DNA of 64,000 bases, taken from NCBI GenBank assembly GCA_025655575.1, contig JAHXIP010000004.1, positions 1 to 64,000 of the forward strand. Reading direction: 5' to 3'. A program made the translations under genes and the position numbers. The notes below the pieces were generated by a model. That model worked only from the letters and a program-made list of their open reading frames with translations, had not been told where the DNA came from and searched no databases. This stretch comes from Candidatus Thiodiazotropha sp. (ex Monitilora ramsayi) (GTDB lineage: Bacteria; Pseudomonadota; Gammaproteobacteria; Chromatiales; Chromatiaceae). Positions 7,483 through 16,931 of the stretch are shown here, in pieces. Each line of letters opens with the position of its first letter. Position 1 is the stretch's first letter.

Positions 7483-8958
7483 ATGCCTATGCTTAGCCCA
7501 AAATCCTGGTCATTGGCGATCAAGCTATCACTTACAATCACAGCTGTTGTGACTGCTGTAGGCTTCATGATCGGCGCAGTGATCCTGGCACAGGATTGGA
7601 AACGCTTTCAGGATGAATTAGGCGCCAAGGCCCTGCTGCTATCTGAATTCGTTGCCATCACCACACCCAAGGCAATGCTGCGTAAAGACTACTGGCAACT
7701 CCATCTCAGCCTGAAAAATATGGCCTCCAGAAGATCAGATACAACAGGAGGCCATGAAGTCATCACCGCAATGATACTTGATACAGAAGGCAAGGTTTTG
7801 GCGCATCTTCATCCGGCAGAAAATAAAATAGACCTACCCTTCTCACCTGAAAATAAAATTGAAGAGAAGCTGTTCCAACAAGCCATGAGTGCAAGATCCA
7901 CCATTGTGTTAAGCAGCGAGGGATTCTCAAAGAAGGGTTTTCAGGAAGGTGTCGTGCCTATCTTCTCTGACCAAAAATATATGGGTGTTGTTCGTGTTCG
8001 TTTATCTGTCGCGCAGTTATACGAAAAAGCCAAAGATAGCGCGATGATTGTGCTAGCCTTGGTCTTCTGCTTCGTTATTCTCGGTAGCGGATTGGGTACA
8101 ATTGTGTCCCGACGTATGGTCAAGCCCCTAACTGCAGTCACCCAGGGACTGGAAGCGGTCGGCCGGGGTGAAATGACGGATTTTACACCCATTCCAATCA
8201 ATGAAAGGGATGAGATCGGACATCTCAGCGTAACCTTCAACCAAATCATGGCTGAACTGGCTGAGAAAAAGATGCTTGAAGAGGAGATCGCAATGAGTGA
8301 AAAACTGGTTGCTCTCGGCCGCATAACAGCAGGTGTTGCTCATGAAGTAAACAATCCCCTCGCCGGACTTCTGAACTGTATCGATACGCTGCGCAAGCAC
8401 CCAGATGACAAAAAACTGATTGACCGTTACTTACCGGTCATAGACCAAGGACTGCACAGGATCAAAGACATCGTTCACAGCCTGCTGGTGGGACTTAAGA
8501 TTGAAGAGAGCCAAGAAACAGTTAGCATTCAACACATTGATAAGCTTCATGATCTGATTACAGCTGAGATTGGCGACAGGAATATTGATGTCATCTGGGA
8601 AAATCGCACGAATAGAGAGCTCCACATACCTGGAAAGATTGAACAGATTGTCTGTAATCTGCTAAAGAATGCAGTGGAGATACTTCCAGAAGGTGGAAGA
8701 GTGGTTTTCCGTATGTATCAGGATGGGTCACACCTGGTCATCGAGGTCAGTGATAATGGTCCAGGTATACCTTCCAACATAAGAAACCAACTGTTTGATC
8801 CGTTTTTTACTACCAAGACAAATGGCACAGGGCTAGGTCTCTGGGTGGTCTATCGCCTGGTTCAAAGTATGGAAGGTATTATTGAAGTCATGAGTGATGA
8901 AGATCAGGGTGCAACATTCCATGTATCAGTGCCGGTAATTACAATGAAGGCAGCCTAA
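7483..8958 (+). CDS. Sensor histidine kinase of the three-component system
   Basis: 491 residues. Domains in order: membrane segment (about 11-35), extracytoplasmic sensor region (about 36-182), second membrane segment (about 183-205), HAMP linker (MVKPLTAVTQGL onward), HisKA with phospho-acceptor His287 in GVAHEVNNPLAG, and an HATPase_c domain (N box NLLKNAVEI, DNGPGIP, GTGLGLWVV). It would receive the ligand-bound PhnD-like protein in the periplasm and phosphorylate the regulator encoded next. Its stop overlaps the next start (TAATG), so the two are translationally coupled. Confidence 0.92.
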   Translation: MPMLSPKSWSLAIKLSLTITAVVTAVGFMIGAVILAQDWKRFQDELGAKALLLSEFVAITTPKAMLRKDYWQLHLSLKNMASRRSDTTGGHEVITAMILDTEGKVLAHLHPAENKIDLPFSPENKIEEKLFQQAMSARSTIVLSSEGFSKKGFQEGVVPIFSDQKYMGVVRVRLSVAQLYEKAKDSAMIVLALVFCFVILGSGLGTIVSRRMVKPLTAVTQGLEAVGRGEMTDFTPIPINERDEIGHLSVTFNQIMAELAEKKMLEEEIAMSEKLVALGRITAGVAHEVNNPLAGLLNCIDTLRKHPDDKKLIDRYLPVIDQGLHRIKDIVHSLLVGLKIEESQETVSIQHIDKLHDLITAEIGDRNIDVIWENRTNRELHIPGKIEQIVCNLLKNAVEILPEGGRVVFRMYQDGSHLVIEVSDNGPGIPSNIRNQLFDPFFTTKTNGTGLGLWVVYRLVQSMEGIIEVMSDEDQGATFHVSVPVITMKAA

Positions 8959-10343
8959 TGCAGAATATGATTGAACAAATACCAGAGTGTAATGTTTTCA
9001 GCGACTACCGTGTGCTATTGGTCGAGGATGATGAAATCATGCGTCTGTCACTTGAAGACAGATTAAACCTTGAACAGATCCCTGTACGTGCAGTGAGTAA
9101 CACTGCCAGTGCCAGACAGGCACTTGAGGAAGGTGATATTGACCTTGTTGTCACAGATATCCGATTACCTGATGGTACAGGTATTGAACTGTTTGGTGAT
9201 ATCTCTCTCCACTTTCCCGGCATTCCGGTAATCCTCATGACAGCTTACGGCGATGTATCGGATGCCGTTGCCCTGGTTAAGGCCGGGGCACTCGATTATC
9301 TGACCAAGCCCTTTGATATCAGTGACTTTATTAAGAAAGTTGAACACCATCTCTCCTGTATAGCCGATGCACGTTTGATACTCGACCATACAGATGCTGA
9401 CAGCAGTTTCAAGCCAGGCAGTGGACGCCTTGGCAAGAGTTCTTGCATGCGTAAAATAGAACGGCTGGTAGCCCGCCTTGGTGAGAGTGACAGCTCAGTG
9501 TTGCTCACAGGTGAATCCGGAGTAGGTAAGGAGGTGGTTGCTACCCTGATCCATAACAACAGTCTCCGTGCCGACGGACCTATGATTAAGGTCAACTGTG
9601 CCGCACTTTCCTCCAATCTGATTGAAAGTGAACTCTTTGGCCATGAAAAAGGAGCATTTACCGGTGCAACGCAGCAACGCACCGGACGCTTTGAACAGGC
9701 TCAAGGAGGGACCATCTTTCTTGATGAAATCGCCGAAGTGTCACCCGACATACAGGTCAAACTACTACGTGTCCTGCAGGAACGTGAATTCGAACGCGTT
9801 GGCGGTACGGAAACAATCACACTGAATGTCAGAGTCATAGCCGCGACACAGGCTGTATTGGAAGAATCCATTAAGAGAAATGAATTTAGGTCTGATCTCT
9901 ATTGGCGCCTCAATGTCATTCATGTGGAAATCCCTCCACTGCGAGAACGGAGGGAGGATATTGTCTATCTCGCTAGGATGTTCGTCACTGAATTGGCAAG
10001 TAAGTCTGGAAACTCAATTAAAGGGTTATCAAAAGAAGTTGAATTTCAATTGCAGACTATGCCATTCCCTGGGAACGTGCGAGAACTTAAAAATATTATT
10101 GAAAGAGCTGTTATTTTTTGTAACAGCCCCTGGATCGGCATGAGTGACCTGCTACCCCAGGACAGCATCAGCCACGATATCAGTACGACCACCTTGAGGC
10201 ACTCTATTGAAGAGACAGAGCGTAAAGCCATTAGTAGAGCATTATCTAAGAATAATGGAAAAATAAACTTAGCTGCTGATTCTCTAGGCATTTCTCGTAA
10301 AAGTCTTTGGGAAAAGATGAAACGTTATGGAATTGAGAAGTAA
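8958..10343 (+). CDS. Sigma-54-dependent response regulator (NtrC type)
   Basis: 461 residues. The receiver domain (about 14-130) has phospho-acceptor Asp67 in VVTDIRLPDG and the conserved Lys in TKPFD. A linker leads to an AAA+ sigma-54 interaction domain (about 155-385) with Walker A GESGVGKE, the GAFTGA loop that contacts sigma-54, and Walker B GGTIFLDEI. A Fis-type helix-turn-helix ends the protein (LAADSLGISRKSLWEKM). It is the expected activator of the sigma-54 promoter at 6129-6144 on the other side of the PhnD-like gene, and a candidate to bind the palindromes at 6207 and 6298. Confidence 0.93.
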   Translation: MQNMIEQIPECNVFSDYRVLLVEDDEIMRLSLEDRLNLEQIPVRAVSNTASARQALEEGDIDLVVTDIRLPDGTGIELFGDISLHFPGIPVILMTAYGDVSDAVALVKAGALDYLTKPFDISDFIKKVEHHLSCIADARLILDHTDADSSFKPGSGRLGKSSCMRKIERLVARLGESDSSVLLTGESGVGKEVVATLIHNNSLRADGPMIKVNCAALSSNLIESELFGHEKGAFTGATQQRTGRFEQAQGGTIFLDEIAEVSPDIQVKLLRVLQEREFERVGGTETITLNVRVIAATQAVLEESIKRNEFRSDLYWRLNVIHVEIPPLRERREDIVYLARMFVTELASKSGNSIKGLSKEVEFQLQTMPFPGNVRELKNIIERAVIFCNSPWIGMSDLLPQDSISHDISTTTLRHSIEETERKAISRALSKNNGKINLAADSLGISRKSLWEKMKRYGIEK

Positions 10344-10643
10344 CACGCGCGGATATTTACACCAAAAGATGACCGAAGTCCCATAATAGTATCGACAAGC
10401 AGCAAATAAGGGTGTGGAGCACAAAAAGATTCCAAGCGTTTTCAGTCCTCAGATCTCCAGTTTCCCTACATGAGTCAACCTGACTCGGTATTTTCATCTC
10501 AGGTTCAAGCATTTTACCAAACGAGTCACGTTATTTTGGGGTGGATGAGTCTGTATCACCGAAAACTCTACGGATCAGTAGCGCATGCCGGCTCAATCAT
10601 TTTTCGACTTGTATGAGGCCCTGGTTTTATTTAGCATTCACTA
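10344..10643. other. Intergenic region with one short perfect palindrome
   Basis: 300 bases without a convincing gene. GAGTCA-ACC-TGACTC (10472-10486) is a perfect 6-bp hairpin followed after four bases by ATTTT, so it could be a weak terminator for the three-component operon or an operator. Nothing else is recognised. Confidence 0.4.
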
Positions 10644-12164
10644 ATGCTGATAAAAAGGAAACTAGAGTACCGATGGATAGGGCTTTGGCTGCTGGCCATT
10701 TTTTTCATTTCATCCACCTCTCAAGCCATCCCCTGCACTGACAGACAAGACCTGTTCAGTACCAAGACGCCCGCCGAGCAACTCGACCGATCTCTCAGGC
10801 GCTATCAGCCGCTGGTGGAGAAGAGCATCGCCTATCGTCAGGCCACGCTGGAATTGGCCAATGAGGTAAAGCGTTCCCTGGATGCCGGACGGCCAATGTC
10901 AGGAAGGCAGCTGGAGGATCTTAAGCTCGGCACTCGCGCTCACCTGGATCTCAGGCAATCACTGTATGACATTGCCTACGAGTATGAGTGCTGGCTCGAT
11001 GATAGGGTTGAAAAACAGCAAACGATGACTGCCGGTCAACGTCTGCAAGGCGTCATGATCTCCCTGTCAGCCGCGTTGGTGCTCTACGACAACTATCTGT
11101 TGGCAGTCTCCATTTTCCAGGATGACGGCCAACTCAGACGTGCGATCAATGCCAGCGACAGTGGCTATCAGGTCGAGAGATATGAACTGGAGGCGGTCGG
11201 CAGATCCTATCATAAGCTCGATAACTACCTGAGAGTGCAGCGGGCCATCCGTTTCTATCAACGTGAGATCAATGATCATCACCAAGCGATAGATGAGAAT
11301 GAGGATTTTGCCTACCTACACCAGCTGATAGAACAGAGTCCCTCATACAGCGCGACTTTCGATGGTTCTCCCCTCCGGCATGTGGATAACAAAATAAATT
11401 TTCTCATGGCCTCGGCTGGGGACAGGTTAAACGGCATCAGAAACGAAGGGGTGAATCTACTCAGCGGCCTGTTTGGCAATACGGTTGGGCTGGTGGAGAC
11501 CCGCAAGGGTAAGCTGTACGGCAAGCCCCAGGTGGAGAGTGCGGTGGTCTCCCGCTTGACGGCAGGAGATATCCTGCTGGAGAAGACGCCGTTTCGTCTC
11601 ACAGACAAACTGATTCCCGGTCACTGGGGTCATGTGGCCATCTGGGTCGGCAGCGAAGCTGAATTGCAGGCCCTCGGGATCTGGGATCATCCGTTGATCC
11701 AGCCCTGGCAAACGAAGATACAGCAGAAACACGGTGTGATTGAGGCTTTGAGAACGGGCGTGGCGATCAACCCCCTCTCCCAGTTTCTGAATGTGGATGA
11801 TCTGGCAGTGATACGGGCGGCAGATCTCAGTACGGAACAGCGCCGAGAGGTTTTGCTCCGCGCCTTCCGACAGATCGGCAAGAAGTACGACTTCAATTTC
11901 GATCTGGAAACCACTGACCGGATCGTCTGCTCGGAACTTGTCTATACCGTCTATGTTAACCGCGAGTGGCCGGTCAAAAAGATGTTGGGGCGCTATACCA
12001 TCAGTCCGGACCATGTGGCCGACATGGCACTCAATAACGAGTCCTTACAGCTGGTGGCGCTCTACCACAATGGCGAGATGGTCCGCACCCAACCAGAAGA
12101 AAAGCTGCAACAGCTGATGGCCGATAGAAGACCTGTCGACATTTCCCCCTATCTTCAGCCGTGA
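10644..12164 (+). CDS. Exported YiiX-like permuted papain-fold (NlpC/P60 superfamily) protein
   Basis: 506 residues with an N-terminal signal sequence (hydrophobic residues 12-24, Ala-rich cleavage region). Residues about 40-280 are helical and not assigned. The C-terminal half carries the permuted papain-like arrangement with the catalytic His before the Cys: His330 in GHWGHVAIWVG and Cys429 in RIVCSELVY. Related proteins act as amidases or peptidases on lipid, amino-acid or cell-wall amide bonds; the substrate here is unknown. No strong ribosome-binding site was seen at this ATG. A hairpin terminator follows. Confidence 0.75.
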   Translation: MLIKRKLEYRWIGLWLLAIFFISSTSQAIPCTDRQDLFSTKTPAEQLDRSLRRYQPLVEKSIAYRQATLELANEVKRSLDAGRPMSGRQLEDLKLGTRAHLDLRQSLYDIAYEYECWLDDRVEKQQTMTAGQRLQGVMISLSAALVLYDNYLLAVSIFQDDGQLRRAINASDSGYQVERYELEAVGRSYHKLDNYLRVQRAIRFYQREINDHHQAIDENEDFAYLHQLIEQSPSYSATFDGSPLRHVDNKINFLMASAGDRLNGIRNEGVNLLSGLFGNTVGLVETRKGKLYGKPQVESAVVSRLTAGDILLEKTPFRLTDKLIPGHWGHVAIWVGSEAELQALGIWDHPLIQPWQTKIQQKHGVIEALRTGVAINPLSQFLNVDDLAVIRAADLSTEQRREVLLRAFRQIGKKYDFNFDLETTDRIVCSELVYTVYVNREWPVKKMLGRYTISPDHVADMALNNESLQLVALYHNGEMVRTQPEEKLQQLMADRRPVDISPYLQP

Positions 12165-12166
12165 AC

Positions 12167-12186
12167 GAAAAGCCCCGGCTTTTTTC
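12167..12186. terminator. Bidirectional hairpin terminator between convergent genes
   Basis: AAAAGCC-CC-GGCTTTTTT immediately follows the stop of the YiiX-like gene. The flanking A and T runs let it serve the plus strand gene and the convergent methyltransferase gene ending at 12236. Confidence 0.65.
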
Positions 12187-12235
12187 TTAGTGAAAAATAG
12201 TCCGATAGTGGTCAATCACCGGCCATGCCCATCAA

Positions 12236-12913
12236 CTAAGCGATACGCTTGGCAAACCAGATGATATGTCTCGCACCCTTCTTGCCACGTGCACGCACAC
12301 GTACCTCATCGACATCGAATCCCACCTTCCGCAGGCGCTGCATAAATACCCGATCCGGACTGGCCGACCAGATTGCCAATACGCCTTGAGGCCGCAATGC
12401 CGCATAAGCTGCATTCAAGCCGTTCATGCTATAGAGCCAATCGTTCTCTCTACGTGTGAGGCCTTCAGGACCATTGTCCACGTCCAGTAAGATCGCATCA
12501 TAAGCTTGTTGCTCGTTCTTAAGGATGCGGGCGACATCTACTTCACGTACCAACACTCGGGGATCCTGTAGCGGATGACCGGCATGGATCCCAAGCGGTC
12601 CCCTATTCCACTCAACCACAGCCGGCACCAATTCAGCCACCACCACCTGTGCCTGCTCACCTGCCAGCCGGAGCGCTGCAGCTAAAGTAAATCCCATACC
12701 CAGCCCGCCAATAAGCAGCCGCGGTTCAACACAATCCACCAACCTGGCACAGGTATGTTCTGCCAAAGCATCTTCAGAACCGTGAACACGGGTGCTCATC
12801 AGTTCACCATGGCCTGCAATTTTGATCGAGTAGTCATCGTCCCGCTGATAGAGACGCAGCTCCCCACCATTACCGGGCACTTGTGCGCTATCCAGCAAAA
12901 CCCAAGGATTCAT
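12236..12913 (-). CDS. Spermidine synthase-like class I methyltransferase-fold protein
   Basis: 225 residues with the Rossmann core of the spermidine synthase family: LLIGGLGMGFTLAAAL as the glycine-rich nucleotide loop, VVVAELVPAVVEWNR after strand 2, and AILLDVDNGPEG where polyamine synthases have their catalytic DxxD-like region. It is shorter than true SpeE (about 280 residues) and lacks most of the N-terminal beta domain, so polyamine synthesis is not assured; many bacteria carry such orphan paralogues. It lies just downstream of the small VF530 gene on the same strand. Confidence 0.78.
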   Translation of the reverse strand: MNPWVLLDSAQVPGNGGELRLYQRDDDYSIKIAGHGELMSTRVHGSEDALAEHTCARLVDCVEPRLLIGGLGMGFTLAAALRLAGEQAQVVVAELVPAVVEWNRGPLGIHAGHPLQDPRVLVREVDVARILKNEQQAYDAILLDVDNGPEGLTRRENDWLYSMNGLNAAYAALRPQGVLAIWSASPDRVFMQRLRKVGFDVDEVRVRARGKKGARHIIWFAKRIA

Positions 12914-12920
12914 AACCGCT

Positions 12921-13169
12921 TCAGACCGTTGAGCTCAAGCACTGCAGATACAAAGCTTCCACCTTCTCTCTGGCCCAAGGGGTTTTCCGCAGAAATTTCA
13001 GGCTGGATTTAATACTGGGTTGATGCGTGAAACATTTTATTTTGATGATTTGCCCCAACTCGTCCCAGCCATAGTGATCCACCAAATGATTGAGGATCTT
13101 CTCCAATGTCACCCCATGCAGGGGGTTATTGGGTTGAGAGTCAATCATTTCGGTACTCGCTTCGGCCAT
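12921..13169 (-). CDS. VF530-family (DUF2132) small putative DNA-binding protein
   Basis: 82 residues, nearly all of it the VF530 domain: [45 protein letters not shown] structure of this family suggested DNA binding; no function is established. An alternative ATG at 13148 overlaps the stop of the upstream RRM gene as ATGA, giving a 75-residue product and translational coupling; this may be the true start since neither ATG has a clear ribosome-binding site. Confidence 0.8.
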   Translation of the reverse strand: MAEASTEMIDSQPNNPLHGVTLEKILNHLVDHYGWDELGQIIKIKCFTHQPSIKSSLKFLRKTPWAREKVEALYLQCLSSTV

Positions 13170-13459
13170 ACACTTTGATTGGACACTGCCCCTGAGTCCT
13201 TATTACTGGAACTCTCTTCGTGCTTTTCTGCCTTTTTCACACGTATTTTATTGCCACCGACATCCCTGCCGTTCAGTCCCTTAATCGCAGCCTTCGCCTC
13301 ACCCACACGGGGTATTTCAGCAAAACCAAAGCCTTTGGATTTTCCTGTGACTTTATCCATCACCAGTTTGCAGTACTGTACATCTCCATACTCTTTGAGC
13401 AGGGACAACATTTCCGCTTCTGTCGTTTCCCGGGATAGATTACGCAGTAAAATTTTCAT
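13145..13459 (-). CDS. Small RRM-domain RNA-binding protein
   Basis: 104 residues with one RNA recognition motif: RNP2 ILLRNL at residues 3-8 and RNP1 KGFGFAEI near residue 42, followed by a basic Lys-rich tail. Stand-alone RRM proteins of this type occur in proteobacteria and cyanobacteria, often linked to cold or stress, but this one has no assigned role. The frame extends upstream to an ATG at 13510; the internal ATG at 13459 is preferred because family members begin MKIL and the upstream ATG lies too close to its AGGGAG. The gene is coupled to VF530. Confidence 0.8.
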   Translation of the reverse strand: MKILLRNLSRETTEAEMLSLLKEYGDVQYCKLVMDKVTGKSKGFGFAEIPRVGEAKAAIKGLNGRDVGGNKIRVKKAEKHEESSSNKDSGAVSNQSVWPKRVPK

Positions 13460-13516
13460 CTTTGTACCAGACAATGAGTTCAAGTGAGTGTTGTTACTAA
13501 AGAGCGTCATTACTCC

Positions 13517-13774
13517 CTATAACAGCGGGTGGTCTTTCGGTAGTTGCTTCGCATACCAAATGGCAAGCTTGTGTTTCATGGATAATTGAGAGACTTGATT
13601 TTCCGGCAAGGGCTGGATGACTTTGTCATGTACCAATAGCCGGTAGATGTAGAGAATCTTTTCGCTTGCGGAGTCTGTCGGTTCGAATACGGCAGCGCCT
13701 CTTTTTTCAGCATATTTCACGCCTGCAACAATGGCCCCTTTGACCAGCTCCGCTTCATTTTTGAGTTTCTTCAT
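13517..13774 (-). CDS. DUF5062-like small protein
   Basis: 85 residues, soluble, helical: begins MKKLKNEAELVKGA, contains YRLLVHDKVIQPLPE and ends KHKLAIWYAKQLPKDHPLL. It resembles the DUF5062 proteins of marine gammaproteobacteria (from memory of the family, not a search). No function is known. It lies just upstream of the RRM and VF530 genes on the same strand and may be transcribed with them. Confidence 0.6.
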   Translation of the reverse strand: MKKLKNEAELVKGAIVAGVKYAEKRGAAVFEPTDSASEKILYIYRLLVHDKVIQPLPENQVSQLSMKHKLAIWYAKQLPKDHPLL

Positions 13775-14169
13775 CTCAGTCTCTTATATTTGAGTGAGTC
13801 TTGGTGCGGCAGAGCCACACCCTACCAAAGCCAGCCACAGCATACTATTTATGTCAGCATATCATTTGTATGACACTGTTCGGGACACATCAACTTATAC
13901 CCAATTCGTGTTTCCTGTAGGTTACGGCCCGCCACACCATTCATCACAGAATTTAGCACCGTTGCTTCTCGTAATGTTGGCTCGACGGCTCTATGCAATC
14001 CATGACCAGGATTATGATATAGGGTCCATGTGGCAAGACCATCTTGGCTCAGGCGATCAGTTTCACTCACTCAAACCCTAAATGATACAAGGTTATGAAT
14101 GGGCTTTGACGGGAAGTAACGACAGATTGATCTGTCAAACCCCTTGAGCAAGCGACTGAGGAAGTCACC
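13775..14169. other. Intergenic region, non-coding, with an outer inverted repeat
   Basis: 395 bases; the small open frames on either strand have no coding character. TTTGAGTGAG near the left end and CTCACTCAAA near the right end (about 14063-14074) form an inverted pair about 280 bases apart, and the middle contains a stretch reminiscent of decayed intergenic repeats (GTAGGTTACGGCCCGCC). This may be a worn miniature element. A GAGGAAG ribosome-binding site for the next gene sits at the right end. Confidence 0.35.
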
Positions 14170-14691
14170 TTGAGACCTTTTCAATGGAACGTACTGGCCG
14201 TGATGACCGCAATAGCACTGTTGTCGGCATCCCCGCTTGCAGCCGAGGACGCATCTGATCTCAAACAGTTACAGGCAACCGGTGAATGTAATGGCTGCAA
14301 CCTGGAAGGCGTTGATTTACACGGTATCGACCTGATTGGCGCCAAACTCAGATGGGCCAGACTCAAAGGTGCTGATCTTCAGGGTGCAAACTTGCAACGT
14401 GCTGATTTAACCGGCGCCGACCTGAGACAGGCTCACCTGACAAATACCCAACTTGAAGGCGCAATCTTACAAGGATCACGTTTGTCCGGCGTGGATCTCA
14501 GTGAGACACGACTGATGGGCGCCGACCTGCGCTGGGCGGACATGACCCATCTGGATGTGGATTTAGCCCTTGAATCCATCGACCTGATCGGTGTGTTATT
14601 GGAGGGTGCTCGATTCAGCCACGGTGTACGTTGCGGTGCCTTTCCAGCCAAGGGCGGGTTTGGCTGCGCAGCCCATCAATCGACGAATTAA
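14170..14691 (+). CDS. Exported pentapeptide-repeat protein
   Basis: 173 residues with a signal peptide (about residues 1-25, cleavage after LAAE-like Ala cluster). Residues about 42-150 are tandem pentapeptide repeats of the A(D/N)Lxx type (GADLQGANLQRADLTGADL), expected to fold as a right-handed quadrilateral beta helix. Two Cys flank the start (CNGC) and two the end (RCGAF, GCAAH), perhaps capping disulfides in the periplasm. TTG start, chosen for the GAGGAAG six bases upstream. Function unknown. Confidence 0.82.
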   Translation: MRPFQWNVLAVMTAIALLSASPLAAEDASDLKQLQATGECNGCNLEGVDLHGIDLIGAKLRWARLKGADLQGANLQRADLTGADLRQAHLTNTQLEGAILQGSRLSGVDLSETRLMGADLRWADMTHLDVDLALESIDLIGVLLEGARFSHGVRCGAFPAKGGFGCAAHQSTN

Positions 14692-14719
14692 ATCTTCACC
14701 TGAAGCATTGGATCGATAT

Positions 14720-16276
14720 TCATGCCACCCGGTCATCCGCCACCCGATAGGTGGGATCCTCCATCATATTGACTTCCACCAGATTGCCCGCCTTGACCAG
14801 AAGATTCTGACACTCCTGGCTGAGATGACGGATATGCAACGCCTTCTGTGCGCGCATATAGCGATCGGCCAGGTTATCGATGGCCTCAAGGCCTGAATGG
14901 TCGTAGACCCGGGCATCAGCAAAATCGACAATCACTTCATGGGGATCGTTTCGCGGATCAAACAGATCGGCAAAATTCTGCACCGAGCCGAAAAAGAGCG
15001 GCCCTTTGAGTTTGTAGTACTTGATGCCGTACTTATCCGTATGGGTATCTGCATGAATGTGCTTGGCATGTTCCCAGGCGAAAACCAGGGCAGAGACAAT
15101 CACACCGACGATGACCGCAATTGCCAGATCAGTCAGCACAGTCACCACTGCCACCAGAATACCGACAAAGGTATCCGCCAGGGGAATACGGCCAATGAGT
15201 CGAAAGCTGGCCCATTCGAAGGTACCAAGTACCACGATGAACATCACGCCTACCAGCACGGCCACTGGGATCATCTCGATGAGACTGGCAGCGAAAAGAA
15301 TAAAGACAAGCAGAAACAGCGCGGCTGAAATGCCTGAAAGACGGCCTCTGCCACCGGAATTAATATTGATCATACTCTGACCGATCATCGCACAGCCGCC
15401 CATGCCGCCGAACAGACCGTTAACCGTATTCCCCACGCCCTGGCCAATGCACTCCTTGTTGCCGCGCCCGCGGGTTTCGGTCAGTTCATCGATCAAACTC
15501 ATGGTGAGCAGAGACTCGATCAGCCCAACGCCTGCAAGGATAATGGCGTAGGGCAGAACAATCTGCAGGGTTTCCATGTTGAAGGGAACCATTGGCAGGT
15601 GGAATTCAGGCAGGCCGCCTGCAATGGTGGCCGCTGGATCACCTGAAAGATCGCGCAATACATCCTGTACCAGTCGTGTATCCAGATCCAGCAAAATCAC
15701 TGCCAGGGTCACAGATACGATGGCCACCAGGGAAGCCGGCACAGCGGCAGTCAGTTTAGGCAAATAGTGGATGATCGCCATGGTGATGGCGACCAGACCC
15801 AACATGATCCAGAGCTGAGACCCGCCGAGCCAGACCAGCTCCCCCGCTTCACCAGGAACCTGGAACTGCTTGAGTTGCGCCAGAAAAATAACAATGGCCA
15901 GACCATTGACGAAGCCCAGCATCACCGGATGAGGCACCAAGCGAATGAATTTACCCAGGCGTAACAGACCGGCGCTGATCTGTATCACACCCGCCAACAG
16001 GACAGCCGCAAAGAGATACTCCACCCCATGCTCAGCCACCAGCGCGACCATTACCACAGCCATTGCACCGGTAGCGCCGGAGATCATGCCAGGACGCCCA
16101 CCGATCACAGCTGTGATCAGCCCCATCATGAATGCCGCATAGAGTCCTACCAGGGGCGCCACACCCGCCACGAAGGCAAAGGCGACTGCTTCGGGCACCA
16201 GAGCCAGGGCGACCGTAAGACCTGACAGGACATCATTCTTGATGCACTGCTTTCCCGGACAGGTCAGTTGAAACAT
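14720..16276 (-). CDS. SulP-family anion transporter with STAS domain
   Basis: 518 residues. About 12 membrane segments (residues 15-400), including the SulP signature region [21 protein letters not shown], then a cytoplasmic STAS domain (about 425-518, [20 protein letters not shown]). SulP proteins move sulfate, bicarbonate or other anions, usually with Na+ or H+. In an autotroph a bicarbonate role is attractive, but no carbonic anhydrase is fused or adjacent, so the substrate is open. The gene converges on the pentapeptide-repeat gene. Confidence 0.9.
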   Translation of the reverse strand: MFQLTCPGKQCIKNDVLSGLTVALALVPEAVAFAFVAGVAPLVGLYAAFMMGLITAVIGGRPGMISGATGAMAVVMVALVAEHGVEYLFAAVLLAGVIQISAGLLRLGKFIRLVPHPVMLGFVNGLAIVIFLAQLKQFQVPGEAGELVWLGGSQLWIMLGLVAITMAIIHYLPKLTAAVPASLVAIVSVTLAVILLDLDTRLVQDVLRDLSGDPAATIAGGLPEFHLPMVPFNMETLQIVLPYAIILAGVGLIESLLTMSLIDELTETRGRGNKECIGQGVGNTVNGLFGGMGGCAMIGQSMININSGGRGRLSGISAALFLLVFILFAASLIEMIPVAVLVGVMFIVVLGTFEWASFRLIGRIPLADTFVGILVAVVTVLTDLAIAVIVGVIVSALVFAWEHAKHIHADTHTDKYGIKYYKLKGPLFFGSVQNFADLFDPRNDPHEVIVDFADARVYDHSGLEAIDNLADRYMRAQKALHIRHLSQECQNLLVKAGNLVEVNMMEDPTYRVADDRVA

Positions 16277-16558
16277 GGGCCACCTCGTTTGCCTGATGCA
16301 AAAAGCGGCGAAGTATATCAGAGGAAGTTAATATAGCTAAGCACTAAATTATGTTTCTAAATGGCAACTTGACTGAATCTGTGAACTACCACCCTCTCAG
16401 CATTCACCCAGGGAGGCCCATCCCTCAGGCGACAAGTTTTTATTGAAACCATGGCGGGTTTCACAATTCTTTTCAATGAGGTTATGTACCACTCGATGAG
16501 TAAACCATAGACTTGATTTGTGGCCGGGAAGGCCTGTCTCACATAAAGCGGGAAAAAC

Positions 16559-16735
16559 ATGGAACCAAGAAAGCGATCAACAAGAAGTGCCAAGGTGAGA
16601 TCTCAACTCTACCTGGATGCCATTACAAACTTCATTCATGCCGAGACACCGGACCCCAAAGTTCAAGCGGAGGATCGACGGATTCTGCAGCGTCTCAGAG
16701 ACCGTGCTGAGCGTTGGCACAAGGAATCTGAATAA
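16559..16735 (+). CDS. Small hypothetical protein (58 residues)
   Basis: A short open frame with coding-like composition: highly charged and helical, beginning MEPRKRSTRSAKVRSQLY and ending RAERWHKESE. No domain recognised and no membrane segment. An in-frame stop lies five codons before the ATG, so the start is not extendable; the upstream GCGGGA is only a weak ribosome-binding site. It stands alone between the SulP gene and a membrane-protein gene. It could be a small nucleic-acid-binding or regulatory protein, but that is guesswork. Confidence 0.45.
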   Translation: MEPRKRSTRSAKVRSQLYLDAITNFIHAETPDPKVQAEDRRILQRLRDRAERWHKESE

Positions 16736-16931
16736 AATCTCACTTTAATTCCTCGCTGGTGCCTCAGCCTTCACATTCAGGCACACAGTTCATGATCCGT
16801 TTTTGTTAATCTTGTCCTACAGTCACACGGAGCATACCCACTTCATGCGAATTACCTGAGTTTGACTGACCTATAACACTTTTCATCGCCAGGATTGTTA
16901 CCTATCATTTGGATTTACAAGAGCGGTAGCG

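Noticed and set aside
16357..16593. 78-residue minus-strand frame upstream of the SulP gene
   Set aside because: No ribosome-binding site, no family, and it overlaps the start of the more plausible 58-residue plus-strand gene.
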